DNA of 6,040 nucleotides from Clostridia bacterium (GCA_900752115.1 CAADUC010000102.1:1-6040), one strand, 5' to 3'; positions 1 to 5,829 are shown, numbered from the stretch's first letter. Numbers and translations: made by a program. The notes: generated by a model not told the origin, from the sequence alone.

Positions 1-20
1 GCACTTCCGTCCCTCTCCGG

Positions 21-143
21 GGCCGCAGCGCGGGCCTCCCGGCAAGCGGAGCCCTGCGAGGCACAGCCGGAGCAGGGCCGCGACGGATCGCAGCAAGACT
101 GGCAGCGGAACGCTGCCTGCGCGTACCGCCCGCCGCAGGCGCG
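21..143 (-). repeat. Dispersed GC-rich repeat, family 1, left copy (inverted)
   Basis: Read on the minus strand, this stretch aligns over its whole length with 1080-1203 on the plus strand, with about 16 substitutions and one single-base indel. The best conserved part is the outer half (about 21-65), which contains the shared core CTCGCAGGGCTCCGCTTGCC. Near the middle is a perfect 7-bp hairpin with a 3-nt loop (arms 101-107 and 111-117). The copy begins about 20 bases after the stop codon of the phosphoesterase gene, so it would sit in that gene's 3' untranslated region. No open frame or transposase is present in it. It looks like a non-autonomous intergenic repeat of the REP/MITE kind; the exact outer boundary is uncertain. 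Confidence 0.8.
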
Positions 144-164
144 GAGGCGCGGAGGAGGACGGGG

Positions 165-812
165 TCAGTCGATGGGGAGAATTTCCTGAAAGACAGAGAA
201 GTTTTTGGCGGTTCGTTTTCTGTCGCTGTGCAGGTAGCCGAAATACCAGCGCTTATATTCCACCTGGCGGGCAATCGTATCGAAGTACGCGTCGAGAGCG
301 TTGCGGTCGCCCCGGTTTCCGGCCATACGGGGAGCGGGCCAGTGGGTTACAATGTAATCGACCTTTTTTCCGCACTCCTGCAGATGCGCCGCGCCGTTTT
401 TCATTTCCTCCATGGTGGGAAATTCCTCGCGCCACCATTTCCCGGCGTCCTGATAAATCTGCCGGTCCCGCGTCTCTCCTCCGCCAAATGCAAAAAAGGT
501 CTTTCCTTCTATGGTATAGACTTCACCGCGAATCAGATGATACACGTTCCCGCCGAGCAGATGCACACGGCCTCCGTTCCATTCCCCTTCCTCGCAGCGG
601 TTCAAAAGCTCAAAGTTCTCATGCGCGCCGTCTACAAACGCGATGTTGTACTTTTTCTTCCCGAGTTTTTTCAGCAGCCTTTCCTCCGCAGTGTTTCCTT
701 CCCACAAAAAGCCGAAATCTCCGCAGACCAGCAGCGTATCGCCTGCCTTCAAACGCTTCGCGTCCTCAAACCGGCGCTTATCTCCATGAATGTCTCCTGT
801 TACATAAATCAA
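165..812 (-). CDS. Calcineurin-like metallophosphoesterase, possibly with a degenerate second metal site
   Basis: The 215-residue product belongs to the calcineurin-like phosphoesterase superfamily, whose members hydrolyse phosphomono- or diesters with two metal ions. Visible motifs in order are GDIHG (6-10, ligands D7 and H9), CGDFGFLW (30-37, D32), DGAHENF (61-67, H64), VTHWPAP (155-161, H157) and FGYLHSD (191-197, H195). No signal peptide or membrane segment is seen, so it should be cytoplasmic. The start is TTG at 810-812, preceded by GGGAGGG with 7 nt spacing; the nearby ATG at 803-805 is out of frame and runs straight into a stop. Oddities: the usual GNH Asn is Ala63, and the first His of the usual GHxH is Tyr193. 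Both normally bind the second metal, so activity may be altered. The substrate cannot be read from sequence. The gene stands alone between two inverted repeat copies. Confidence 0.88.
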   Translation of the reverse strand: MIYVTGDIHGDKRRFEDAKRLKAGDTLLVCGDFGFLWEGNTAEERLLKKLGKKKYNIAFVDGAHENFELLNRCEEGEWNGGRVHLLGGNVYHLIRGEVYTIEGKTFFAFGGGETRDRQIYQDAGKWWREEFPTMEEMKNGAAHLQECGKKVDYIVTHWPAPRMAGNRGDRNALDAYFDTIARQVEYKRWYFGYLHSDRKRTAKNFSVFQEILPID

Positions 813-819
813 AGGAAGT

Positions 820-826
820 CCCTCCC
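820..826 (-). promoter_or_regulatory. Ribosome binding site that fixes the TTG start of the phosphoesterase
   Basis: On the minus strand this reads GGGAGGG and lies 7 nt before the TTG at 812-810. This is optimal spacing for a Firmicute, and it is the reason for choosing TTG rather than a downstream ATG. Confidence 0.75.
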
Positions 827-899
827 TGTCCTGCCCTGCGGCGCTTTTCCCGCGTCCGGCACCTATACAAATCGTTATAAATCAAATGGAATATACGAC

Positions 900-954
900 T
901 TTTCCACGTTTTCCACCGACTTTTCCACATTGCACAGTGGAAACGTGTGGAAAA
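900..954. promoter_or_regulatory. Cluster of DnaA-box-like 9-mers in an imperfect palindrome
   Basis: Three forward copies of TTTTCCAC plus one base occur at 900-908 (ending G), 909-917 (ending C) and 921-929 (ending A). A reverse copy, TGTGGAAAA, is at 946-954, and a weaker reverse GTGGAAA is at 937-943. The 921-929 and 946-954 sites fit the relaxed DnaA box TTWTNCACA and form a perfect 10-bp inverted repeat (920-929 with 946-955). The cluster lies about 90 nt upstream of the rightward promoter start and in the divergent gap between the phosphoesterase and carboxypeptidase genes. DnaA binding is inferred from motif similarity. None of the sites has the strong TTATCCACA form, so another palindrome-binding regulator is possible. 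Confidence 0.5.
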
Positions 955-1010
955 GCAGTTTTTCCGTCGAATCCTGTCCTTCGGATTCACAAATTCTTTT
1001 CATTTCACGG

Positions 1011-1040
1011 TTTACAGAATCCCGCTTCTCTTGTTATACT
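1011..1040 (+). promoter_or_regulatory. Sigma-A promoter, rightward, with extended -10
   Basis: The -35 is TTTACA (1011-1016). After an 18-nt spacer comes TATACT (1035-1040), and TG at 1032-1033 forms an extended -10 element. Transcription would start near 1047 and run through the right repeat copy into the carboxypeptidase gene, giving a leader of about 315 nt. No comparable promoter was found closer to that gene. Confidence 0.6.
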
Positions 1041-1057
1041 TAACTTACCCGCTCCCA

Positions 1058-1101
1058 CGCGCCTGCGGCGGGCAATCCGCGCGCCTGCGGCAGGCAATTC
1101 G
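1058..1101 (+). repeat. Two tandem 22-bp units at the inner end of the right repeat copy
   Basis: Units at 1058-1079 and 1080-1101 match at 20 of 22 positions; each begins CGCGCCTGCGGC. The second unit belongs to the family 1 repeat copy. The first is an extra unit absent from the left copy at 21-143, so it is probably a local duplication. Confidence 0.75.
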
Positions 1102-1203
1102 CGCAGGCGGCGTCCCGCCGCCGGGCCTACTGCAATCCGCCGCGGCCCCCGCTCCGGCTGCGCCTCGCAGGGCTCCGCTTGCCGGGAAGCCCGCGCTGCG
1201 GCC
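1080..1203 (+). repeat. Dispersed GC-rich repeat, family 1, right copy
   Basis: This is the plus-strand partner of the inverted copy at 21-143. It contains a perfect 7-bp hairpin with a 3-nt loop (arms 1106-1112 and 1116-1122), the same place as in the left copy. Between copies the fourth pair of the stem changes from A-T to G-C on both arms, so pairing is kept. The copy lies between the promoter at 1011-1040 and the carboxypeptidase start, so it is probably transcribed as part of that leader. No coding potential is seen. Confidence 0.8.
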
Positions 1204-1219
1204 TTGCGGAAAAACGGCA

Positions 1220-1242
1220 GCGCAGGAATTTGCTTCCTGCGC
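1220..1242 (+). other. Perfect 9-bp hairpin in the carboxypeptidase leader
   Basis: GCGCAGGAA (1220-1228) pairs perfectly with TTCCTGCGC (1234-1242) around a 5-nt loop. No T-run follows, so it is not a typical terminator. It lies directly after the right family 1 repeat copy and has no counterpart next to the left copy. It may be a leader structure; its role is unknown. Confidence 0.5.
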
Positions 1243-1303
1243 CGTACGCTGAAGCCTGTATGCCTGCAGCCCCGGCACCGTGCCACGAAGATTCGGATGT
1301 GTG

Positions 1304-1327
1304 AAAAATCCCCCGGTTTTTGGGGGA
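1304..1327 (-). terminator. Terminator-like hairpin, minus-strand polarity
   Basis: CCCCC (1310-1314) and GGGGG (1322-1326) form a stem, with a T-A pair at 1309/1327. On the minus strand the stem is followed by TTTTT (1308-1304), as in an intrinsic terminator. No minus-strand gene lies immediately upstream, so it might stop antisense transcription from the carboxypeptidase gene. It may equally be a leader structure on the plus strand, 38 nt before the carboxypeptidase start. Confidence 0.3.
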
Positions 1328-1364
1328 ACTGCGATTATTATATCATATTGGAGGATAAAGTTCC

Positions 1365-2714
1365 ATGAAAAAAAAGCTCGTCTGCTTTCTGTCCGTTGTG
1401 CTGACGGTTTGGCTGCTGCTGCCGCAGGGAGCCTTCGCCGCCTCATTCCAAATCGACTTTGACACGGCATGCGACGCGCTCCAGCTGGTCAACCTGGATA
1501 CCGGCACTGTGGTCTATGAGAAAAACGCGGACAAGCGCCGCGAGCCCGCTTCGACCACTAAAATCATGACCTACATCGTGGTTTACGAGAACGTCGAGGA
1601 TCCGGACAACACCACGGTGACGATTTCCGAGAAAATCCGGGACGAGCTGCTCGGCACGGGAAGCTCGCTGTCCGGTATCGAGGTAGGAGACGTTCTGACC
1701 GTCAAGCAGCTGCTCTGCTGCATGATGATTCCCTCCGGCAACGACGCGGCTCTCGCTCTTGCCGATTTTGTGGGCGGCGGCGACGTGCAGAAATTCGTCG
1801 ATATGATGAACGAAAAAGCCGCGGAGCTCGGCTGCACCAACACGCACTTCATGAATCCTCACGGACTGCATGACGACGAGCACTACACGACGGCGCGTGA
1901 TCTCGCCATTATCACGCAGTACGCCATGATGCTGCCCGATTTCATGGATATCACCAACACAACAAACATATACTATAAGCCTTACGGCGGCCCTGACGCC
2001 GAGGAAAAGCGTCTGCTTGTGACGACCAACCGCCTCATCCACAAAAACCTGGATCCGCAGTATTATTATCAGTATGCGCAGGGCATTAAAACGGGCTCGC
2101 ACGACCAGGCGGGCTACTGCCTCGTTTCCACCGCGACAAAGAACGGCATGAGTTACCTGTGCGTGGCGCTCGGCGCGCCGAGCGTCGATGAAAGCGGAAA
2201 CCGCATCTCCGAGCACGGGGAATGCACCGACTCCATCAATCTGTATGAATGGGCCTTCGGCAATCTGGGCTTCCGCACGCTTGCCGACACGGAGGACGCC
2301 GTAACGGAGATCGAACTCCGCTTTGCCTGGAACAAGGACACGCTTCTTCTTGTCCCGCAGGAGAGCTTTACCACCATTTTGCCGGACGATATCTCCTCGA
2401 GCAGTATTCTGGCCACGCCGAACATTCCCGATTACATCGAGGCTCCCGTGAAAAAGGGAGACGTGATCGGCACGGTCGCTTACAGTTACGCCGATCAAAC
2501 GCTTGCCACCATCAACCTGGTCGCGGGAGAGAGCGTAGAGCGAAGCGAACTGCTCAAAAGCGCAAGCACTGTAAAGGATATTGTCACCTCCACATGGTTT
2601 CTGGCCATCGTGGGCGTGATTCTTTTCCTGGTTGTCATTTATATTATTCTCGCGCTCATTTATAACCGGAAGAAAAAGAAGCTCCGCAAGGTCAGAAAAT
2701 ATAAAAACATGTAA
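1365..2714 (+). CDS. D-alanyl-D-alanine carboxypeptidase (serine-type, penicillin-binding protein 5 family)
   Basis: The 449-residue product removes the terminal D-Ala from peptidoglycan pentapeptides outside the membrane and so limits cross-linking. All three catalytic motifs of the peptidase S11 family are present: STTK (63-66, nucleophile S63, base K66), SGN (124-126) and KTG (242-244). Residues 1-25 are a signal peptide (KKK, hydrophobic core, AFA cleavage site). Residues about 311-395 fit the C-terminal beta domain. Residues 411-432 form a transmembrane helix followed by a very basic tail (RKKKKLRKVRKYK), so the protein should be fixed by a true C-terminal helix rather than the amphipathic anchor of E. 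coli PBP5. The ATG has GGAGG 10 nt upstream. Expression probably comes from the 1011-1040 promoter. It is DacF-like, but the exact paralogue cannot be settled from this window. Confidence 0.95.
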   Translation: MKKKLVCFLSVVLTVWLLLPQGAFAASFQIDFDTACDALQLVNLDTGTVVYEKNADKRREPASTTKIMTYIVVYENVEDPDNTTVTISEKIRDELLGTGSSLSGIEVGDVLTVKQLLCCMMIPSGNDAALALADFVGGGDVQKFVDMMNEKAAELGCTNTHFMNPHGLHDDEHYTTARDLAIITQYAMMLPDFMDITNTTNIYYKPYGGPDAEEKRLLVTTNRLIHKNLDPQYYYQYAQGIKTGSHDQAGYCLVSTATKNGMSYLCVALGAPSVDESGNRISEHGECTDSINLYEWAFGNLGFRTLADTEDAVTEIELRFAWNKDTLLLVPQESFTTILPDDISSSSILATPNIPDYIEAPVKKGDVIGTVAYSYADQTLATINLVAGESVERSELLKSASTVKDIVTSTWFLAIVGVILFLVVIYIILALIYNRKKKKLRKVRKYKNM

Positions 2715-2826
2715 CCCCTGAGACAAAGCCCGGAATCCGTGAGGATGCCCTGCCGCGGCAAAAGGCGCCGGGCGGCGCACAACGGGCGGAACCTTTGGAA
2801 CCGGAGAGAGAAAAGAGGAAGACGCG

Positions 2827-3513
2827 ATGGACCGGAAGTATGACGTTTTGCTGTTCGACGCGGACGGCACGCTGCTTGATTTTGACCGCTCGGAGCATAC
2901 GGCGATGGAAAAGGTGTTTGCCCGCCACGGCTACCCATACAGCGAGGAGATCCTGCAGCGCTACCGCGCGATCAATTCCAAGCTTTGGCGAGACTATGAG
3001 CAGGACAAGATTCTCAAGCCCGTCATCCATATGACGCGGTTTCAGGAGCTGTTCCGCGAGCTGGGAATCGACGGCGACGGCGCGGCATTCAACCGTGAAT
3101 ACCTTGACGCGCTGTCCGCCGAGCACTTCACGATTGACGGAGCCGAAGAGGTCTGCCGCGCCCTTTCCCGCGAATACCGGATGGCCGTGGTAACCAACGG
3201 GGTTTCCCACGTGCAGCGCCGCCGCCTGCGCGAGTCCGGGCTGGAACCGTGCTTTGAGGCGCTCTTCATTTCGGAGGAAATGGGCGTGCAGAAGCCGCGC
3301 CGTGCGTTTTTTGAGCTGACCGCCGCCGCCATCGAGGGCTTTTCCCGTGAGCGGACGCTTATCATCGGCGACTCGCCGACCTCCGACATTGCCGGAGGCC
3401 AGGGTTTCGGGCTCGACACCTGCTGGTTCAATCCGTCAGGTCGTCCCGCGCCCTCTCCCGCGCCGAAATGGGAAATCCGCTCACTGCGGGAACTGACGAA
3501 CCTGCTGCTGTAA
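2827..3513 (+). CDS. HAD-family hydrolase, YjjG/YfnB-type (noncanonical) pyrimidine nucleotidase
   Basis: The 228-residue product has the four HAD motifs: DADGT (11-15, nucleophile D11, acid/base D13), VVTNG (121-125, T123), K156 in EEMGVQKP, and GDSPTSD (181-187, D182 and D187). A helical cap lies between motifs I and II (about 20-95). The stretch ISEEMGVQKP and the TNG...RRRLRESGL region closely resemble E. coli YjjG and B. subtilis YfnB. These dephosphorylate nucleoside 5'-monophosphates, and YjjG favours pyrimidines including noncanonical ones, as a house-cleaning activity. Family placement is firm; substrate is inferred from homologues. It is soluble and cytoplasmic. The ATG has AGAGGA about 7 nt upstream. 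It follows the carboxypeptidase gene by 112 nt with no terminator seen, so co-transcription is likely but no functional link is evident. Confidence 0.88.
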   Translation: MDRKYDVLLFDADGTLLDFDRSEHTAMEKVFARHGYPYSEEILQRYRAINSKLWRDYEQDKILKPVIHMTRFQELFRELGIDGDGAAFNREYLDALSAEHFTIDGAEEVCRALSREYRMAVVTNGVSHVQRRRLRESGLEPCFEALFISEEMGVQKPRRAFFELTAAAIEGFSRERTLIIGDSPTSDIAGGQGFGLDTCWFNPSGRPAPSPAPKWEIRSLRELTNLLL

Positions 3514-3547
3514 CGCTTTGCCCGCGCGGCGAAAAAGGGGGTTCCGG

Positions 3548-3620
3548 CCGGACGGTTGTGCCCCGTCCGGGGGAGCGCCTCCCGTATTCTTCTGTACTTT
3601 CCGGCGGAGCGATTCCGCCG
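3548..3620 (+). other. Three consecutive GC hairpins between the HAD gene and ldh
   Basis: Hairpins are a perfect 8-bp stem (3548-3555 with 3563-3570), a 5-bp stem (3571-3575 with 3579-3583) and a perfect 7-bp stem (3602-3608 with 3614-3620). None is followed directly by a T-run; six Ts occur only at 3638-3643. They may slow or partly end transcription from the HAD gene or protect RNA ends. No clear sigma-A promoter for ldh was found here. Confidence 0.4.
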
Positions 3621-3668
3621 CTTTCACAACGAATCAGTTTTTTAATTTGAAAAAAGGAGGGATTCCCC

Positions 3669-4613
3669 ATGATCAATCAACGCAAAGCCGCTATTGTCGG
3701 CTGTGGCTTCGTCGGCGCGTCCATTGCCTTCAGCCTGATGCAGCGCGGCCTTTTCTCCGAGCTTGTCCTCATCGACGCCAACCACAAAAAGGCTGAGGGC
3801 GAGGCCATGGATCTCAGCCACGGCCTGCCCTACACCGCCTCCATGGACATCTACGCGGGCGACTACCGGGATACTGCCGACTGCGCCCTCGTCATTGTCA
3901 CCGCGGGAGCAAATCAGAAGCCGGGCGAGACGCGGCTCGATCTCATCGATAAAAATGTCGCGATCCTCAAAAGCATTCTGCCGAACCTCACCGCCTCCGG
4001 CTTCGCCGGTATTCTCATGATCGTCTCGAATCCCGTGGATGTACTGACCTACGCCGCACAGCGTATCTCCGGCTTCCCCGCCGAGCGCGTGATCGGCTCC
4101 GGCACCGTTCTTGACACCGCCCGTCTCAAATATGAGCTGGGCCGCCACCTCGATGTGGATCCGCGCAGCATTCATGCCGTCATCATCGGCGAGCATGGAG
4201 ACAGCGAGCTGGCCGTGTGGAGCGGCGCAAACGTCTCGGGAATTGATCTCAATCACTTCTGCGAGCTGCGCGGCCACTTCGACCACGAGAACTCCATGCA
4301 GCGCATCTATGAAGCCGTCCGGGGCAGCGCCTACGAGATCATTGAGCGTAAGGGCGCGACGTATTACGGTATTGCGATGGCCGTCGCCCGCATTTCCGAG
4401 AGCATTCTGCGCGACGAGCACGCGGTACTGCCGATCTCCGTGCTGCCGCGCGGGGAGTACGGTCTCCAGAATCTCGCGCTGAGCCTGCCGACGGTCGTCG
4501 GTCACGCGGGCGTGGAGAAGGTGCTGGAGATTCCGCTGAGCTCCGAAGAGCACGCCGCCCTGATGGCCTCCGCCGACCAGCTGCACGAGGTCATTGCGCG
4601 GCTGTCGCTGTAA
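3669..4613 (+). CDS. ldh: L-lactate dehydrogenase (NAD-dependent)
   Basis: The 314-residue product reduces pyruvate to L-lactate and regenerates NAD+ at the end of glycolysis, in the cytoplasm. The N-terminal Rossmann fold carries GCGFVG (11-16) and the ribose-binding D36. The specificity loop NQKPGETRLDL (82-92) has Gln at 83, where malate dehydrogenases have Arg; R89 is the mobile-loop Arg. Also visible are N121, the D149/R152 pair, and GEHGDSE (174-180) with catalytic H176. Length is normal for the family. In the fructose-1,6-bisphosphate site of allosteric bacterial enzymes, the expected His is kept (H169) but the expected Arg is Lys154, so allosteric control is unclear. The ATG is preceded by AGGAGG with 8 nt spacing. 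Only a TCACAA half-site, not a full Rex box, lies upstream. A glycosidase remnant begins about 20 nt downstream. Confidence 0.95.
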   Translation: MINQRKAAIVGCGFVGASIAFSLMQRGLFSELVLIDANHKKAEGEAMDLSHGLPYTASMDIYAGDYRDTADCALVIVTAGANQKPGETRLDLIDKNVAILKSILPNLTASGFAGILMIVSNPVDVLTYAAQRISGFPAERVIGSGTVLDTARLKYELGRHLDVDPRSIHAVIIGEHGDSELAVWSGANVSGIDLNHFCELRGHFDHENSMQRIYEAVRGSAYEIIERKGATYYGIAMAVARISESILRDEHAVLPISVLPRGEYGLQNLALSLPTVVGHAGVEKVLEIPLSSEEHAALMASADQLHEVIARLSL

Positions 4614-4630
4614 AGCCGGAAGCCACGCGG

Positions 4631-4849
4631 GGCGGGCAAGGCGCGGCTTTCTCCGACAACGACGACATTTCCGGGAACTGGACGCCGTCCGCGGAGCCGA
4701 TCTTCGGCAAGGACGGCGGTCACGGCATGATCTTCCGCGGCTTCGACAGCGCGCTCCGCCTTGTGCTGCATACTCCGAACGAGAATCCGAAGGAGCGTCC
4801 TGTGTTCCTGCCTGTTTCGGACGAAAACGGAACGATCCGGCTGCTGTAA
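4631..4849 (+). pseudogene. C-terminal remnant of a glycoside hydrolase family 43 enzyme
   Basis: An uninterrupted frame of about 72 codons ending at TAA (4847-4849) encodes a recognisable family 43 C-terminus. It starts with AAFSDNDDISGNW, continues through the hallmark KDGGHGMIF and ends with LHTPNENPKERPVF. Family 43 enzymes are five-bladed beta-propellers of roughly 300 or more residues (arabinanases, beta-xylosidases and relatives). Here only the end of the propeller remains: the first four blades and their catalytic acids are missing, and there is no start codon or ribosome binding site at the beginning. The left boundary is the point where similarity fades, not a defined junction. It lies in a different frame from ldh and starts about 17 nt after its stop. 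The intact frame suggests a fairly recent deletion. An internal ATG at 4727 would make only a 40-residue peptide and is unlikely to be used. Confidence 0.8.
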
Positions 4850-4980
4850 ACGACAGAAAAAAGAAACCGTGCAGACCGATCCGCGAGCAAACCGCTTCCG
4901 TTTGGCCGCCGGCCCTGCGGGAGGGTTCGGAAGGTTCGGAAACCATCGACCACCCTCCCCCCAAAAAAATGTACGTAACA

Positions 4981-5026
4981 TAAAACAAGGCGCTCCCATC
5001 CTTTCGGGTGGAAGCGCCTTGTTTTA
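4981..5026. terminator. Bidirectional intrinsic terminator between convergent ldh and hsp20 transcripts
   Basis: TAAAACAAGGCGCT (4981-4994) and AGCGCCTTGTTTTA (5013-5026) are perfect 14-bp complements. After one C-A mismatch the stem continues for six more pairs (4996-5001 with 5006-5011, one G-T wobble) around a TTTC loop. The A/T ends give a T-rich tail (TTTTATTT) on the plus strand and a TTTTA tail on the minus strand. It would stop both the plus-strand ldh transcript and the minus-strand hsp20 transcript. Confidence 0.92.
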
Positions 5027-5053
5027 TTTCCATCAACTCTCTGTCAGCGGGAG

Positions 5054-5155
5054 CCTGTTCAGACCGTCCCGGTCTGTCCGGCTTGCTCCCTTCGCCCAGC
5101 TGTACGCCGGGCCGAACGCGGGTTTCCCGCCGGGTTTCCCGCTGGGTTTCCCGCT
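5054..5155 (+). repeat. Dispersed repeat, family 2, copy A, with 12-bp tandem units
   Basis: Positions 5054-5131 align without gaps to 5900-5977 at 62 of 78 positions, including a perfect 26-base match at the right end. Both begin CCTGTTCAGAC. The tail continues as three 12-bp units (GGGTTTCCCGCC or ...GCT) at 5120-5131, 5132-5143 and 5144-5155. The last unit shares its final T with the hsp20 stop codon. Each unit holds a small GGG-TTT-CCC hairpin. The copy lies in the 3' untranslated region of hsp20, between its stop and the terminator. Confidence 0.82.
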
Positions 5156-5613
5156 TATTTGATTTCAACTGTGGTTTTGGCGGGAAGCTGCTTCGGAGCG
5201 GCCTTAGGCACCGAGATGCGCAGGATGCCGTCCTCAAAGGAAGCGGAGATATCGGACGGCTGCAGAGCGTCACCGACGTAGAAGCTGCGGCTGCAGCGGC
5301 CGGCATAGCGCTCGCGGCGCAGATAGCGGCCTTCGTCCTTTTCCTTGCCCTCCTCCTTCTCGTCGCGGTTGAGGCTCTTCTCAGCCGAGATGGTCAGATA
5401 ACCGTTTTCCAGGTTCAGCTGGACCTCATCCTTCTTAAAGCCCGGCAGGTCAACGTCAAGCTCATAGGAACCGTCCTTCTCACGGATATCGGTCTTCATG
5501 ATATGCGCGGCGTTCTTGCCGTAGAGCGGGTTGCGCGTGTGGAACACAGGGGCAAGAAAAGCATCGTCAAAGAAATCGTCAAACAGATTTTCACCAAAAA
5601 CAGCAGGCAACAT
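5155..5613 (-). CDS. Small heat-shock protein, Hsp20/alpha-crystallin family
   Basis: The 152-residue product is an ATP-independent holdase chaperone that forms oligomers and keeps unfolding proteins soluble. Residues 1-37 are a short variable N-terminal arm rich in Phe and Asp. Residues about 38-137 are the alpha-crystallin domain, with the ELDVDLPGF strand (51-59), a charged Lys/Glu loop (81-95), the RSFYV strand (109-113) and the signature GILRISVPK (129-137). The C-terminal VEI (149-151) resembles the I-x-I/V oligomerisation motif. The ATG at 5611-5613 is preceded by GGAGGA with 7 nt spacing. Promoter and CIRCE operator lie about 190-230 nt upstream, so heat induction through HrcA is expected. 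Gene and promoter are enclosed by two direct copies of a dispersed repeat. No partner gene is present on this strand. Confidence 0.95.
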   Translation of the reverse strand: MLPAVFGENLFDDFFDDAFLAPVFHTRNPLYGKNAAHIMKTDIREKDGSYELDVDLPGFKKDEVQLNLENGYLTISAEKSLNRDEKEEGKEKDEGRYLRRERYAGRCSRSFYVGDALQPSDISASFEDGILRISVPKAAPKQLPAKTTVEIK

Positions 5614-5795
5614 AAGTCATTCCTCCAATTCATTGATAACAGGACTCGTGGTGTGGGAAGAACATTCCTCGCGCGCGAGCGCCGTTGCCTTGCCCGGTCG
5701 GTTGCGACACGGGCGATTGTGATTTTTGTCCTCTTCGGAAGGAGAAACCCCGAAGCCCTTCGGCTTCTGTTTTTCTTTCCCTTTCTTCAAGGTAC
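5614..5795 (-). promoter_or_regulatory. Long hsp20 leader with possible ribosome-site-masking hairpin
   Basis: Transcription from the promoter at 5802-5829 would begin near 5795, leaving a leader of about 180 nt. In the RNA, UGUUCUUCC (5664-5656) can pair over 9 positions, three of them G-U, with GGAGGAAUG (5626-5618), which contains the hsp20 Shine-Dalgarno. A 12-bp perfect palindrome, CTCGCGCGCGAG, is at 5668-5679, and a hairpin GAAGCC-GAAG-GGCTTC lies at about 5752-5767. This arrangement could act as an RNA thermometer, but no named ROSE or fourU motif is recognised. The stretch also has an open frame without an initiation signal. Confidence 0.35.
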
Positions 5796-5801
5796 ACTTA
5801 T

Positions 5802-5829
5802 ATTATAGCGCTGTTTTTATCACTGTCAA
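5802..5829 (-). promoter_or_regulatory. Sigma-A promoter of hsp20
   Basis: On the minus strand TTGACA (5829-5824) and TATAAT (5807-5802) are both perfect consensus hexamers with a 16-nt spacer. No other promoter of this quality is in the window. The -35 box overlaps the CIRCE operator. Confidence 0.9.

Noticed and set aside
1443..2870. Long minus-strand open frame (475 codons) opposite the carboxypeptidase gene
   Set aside because: It is a mirror of a gene whose signal peptide, three catalytic motifs and membrane anchor are all intact, and its translation shows no recognisable domain.
3614..3645. Possible Rex (redox) operator upstream of ldh
   Set aside because: Only a TCACAA half-site is present; no inverted TTGTGA partner lies at the proper spacing.
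4919..4959. GC hairpin (8-bp stem GGGAGGGT with ACCCTCCC) as a terminator for ldh
   Set aside because: On the plus strand it is followed by C and A runs rather than Ts. The hairpin at 4981-5026 is a far better terminator.
3642..5306. Very long minus-strand open frame (554 codons) opposite ldh and the glycosidase remnant
   Set aside because: It crosses a perfect terminator hairpin and overlaps ldh and the start of the hsp20 region. Its translation is low-complexity Arg/Gly/Ala typical of the reverse strand of GC-rich genes.
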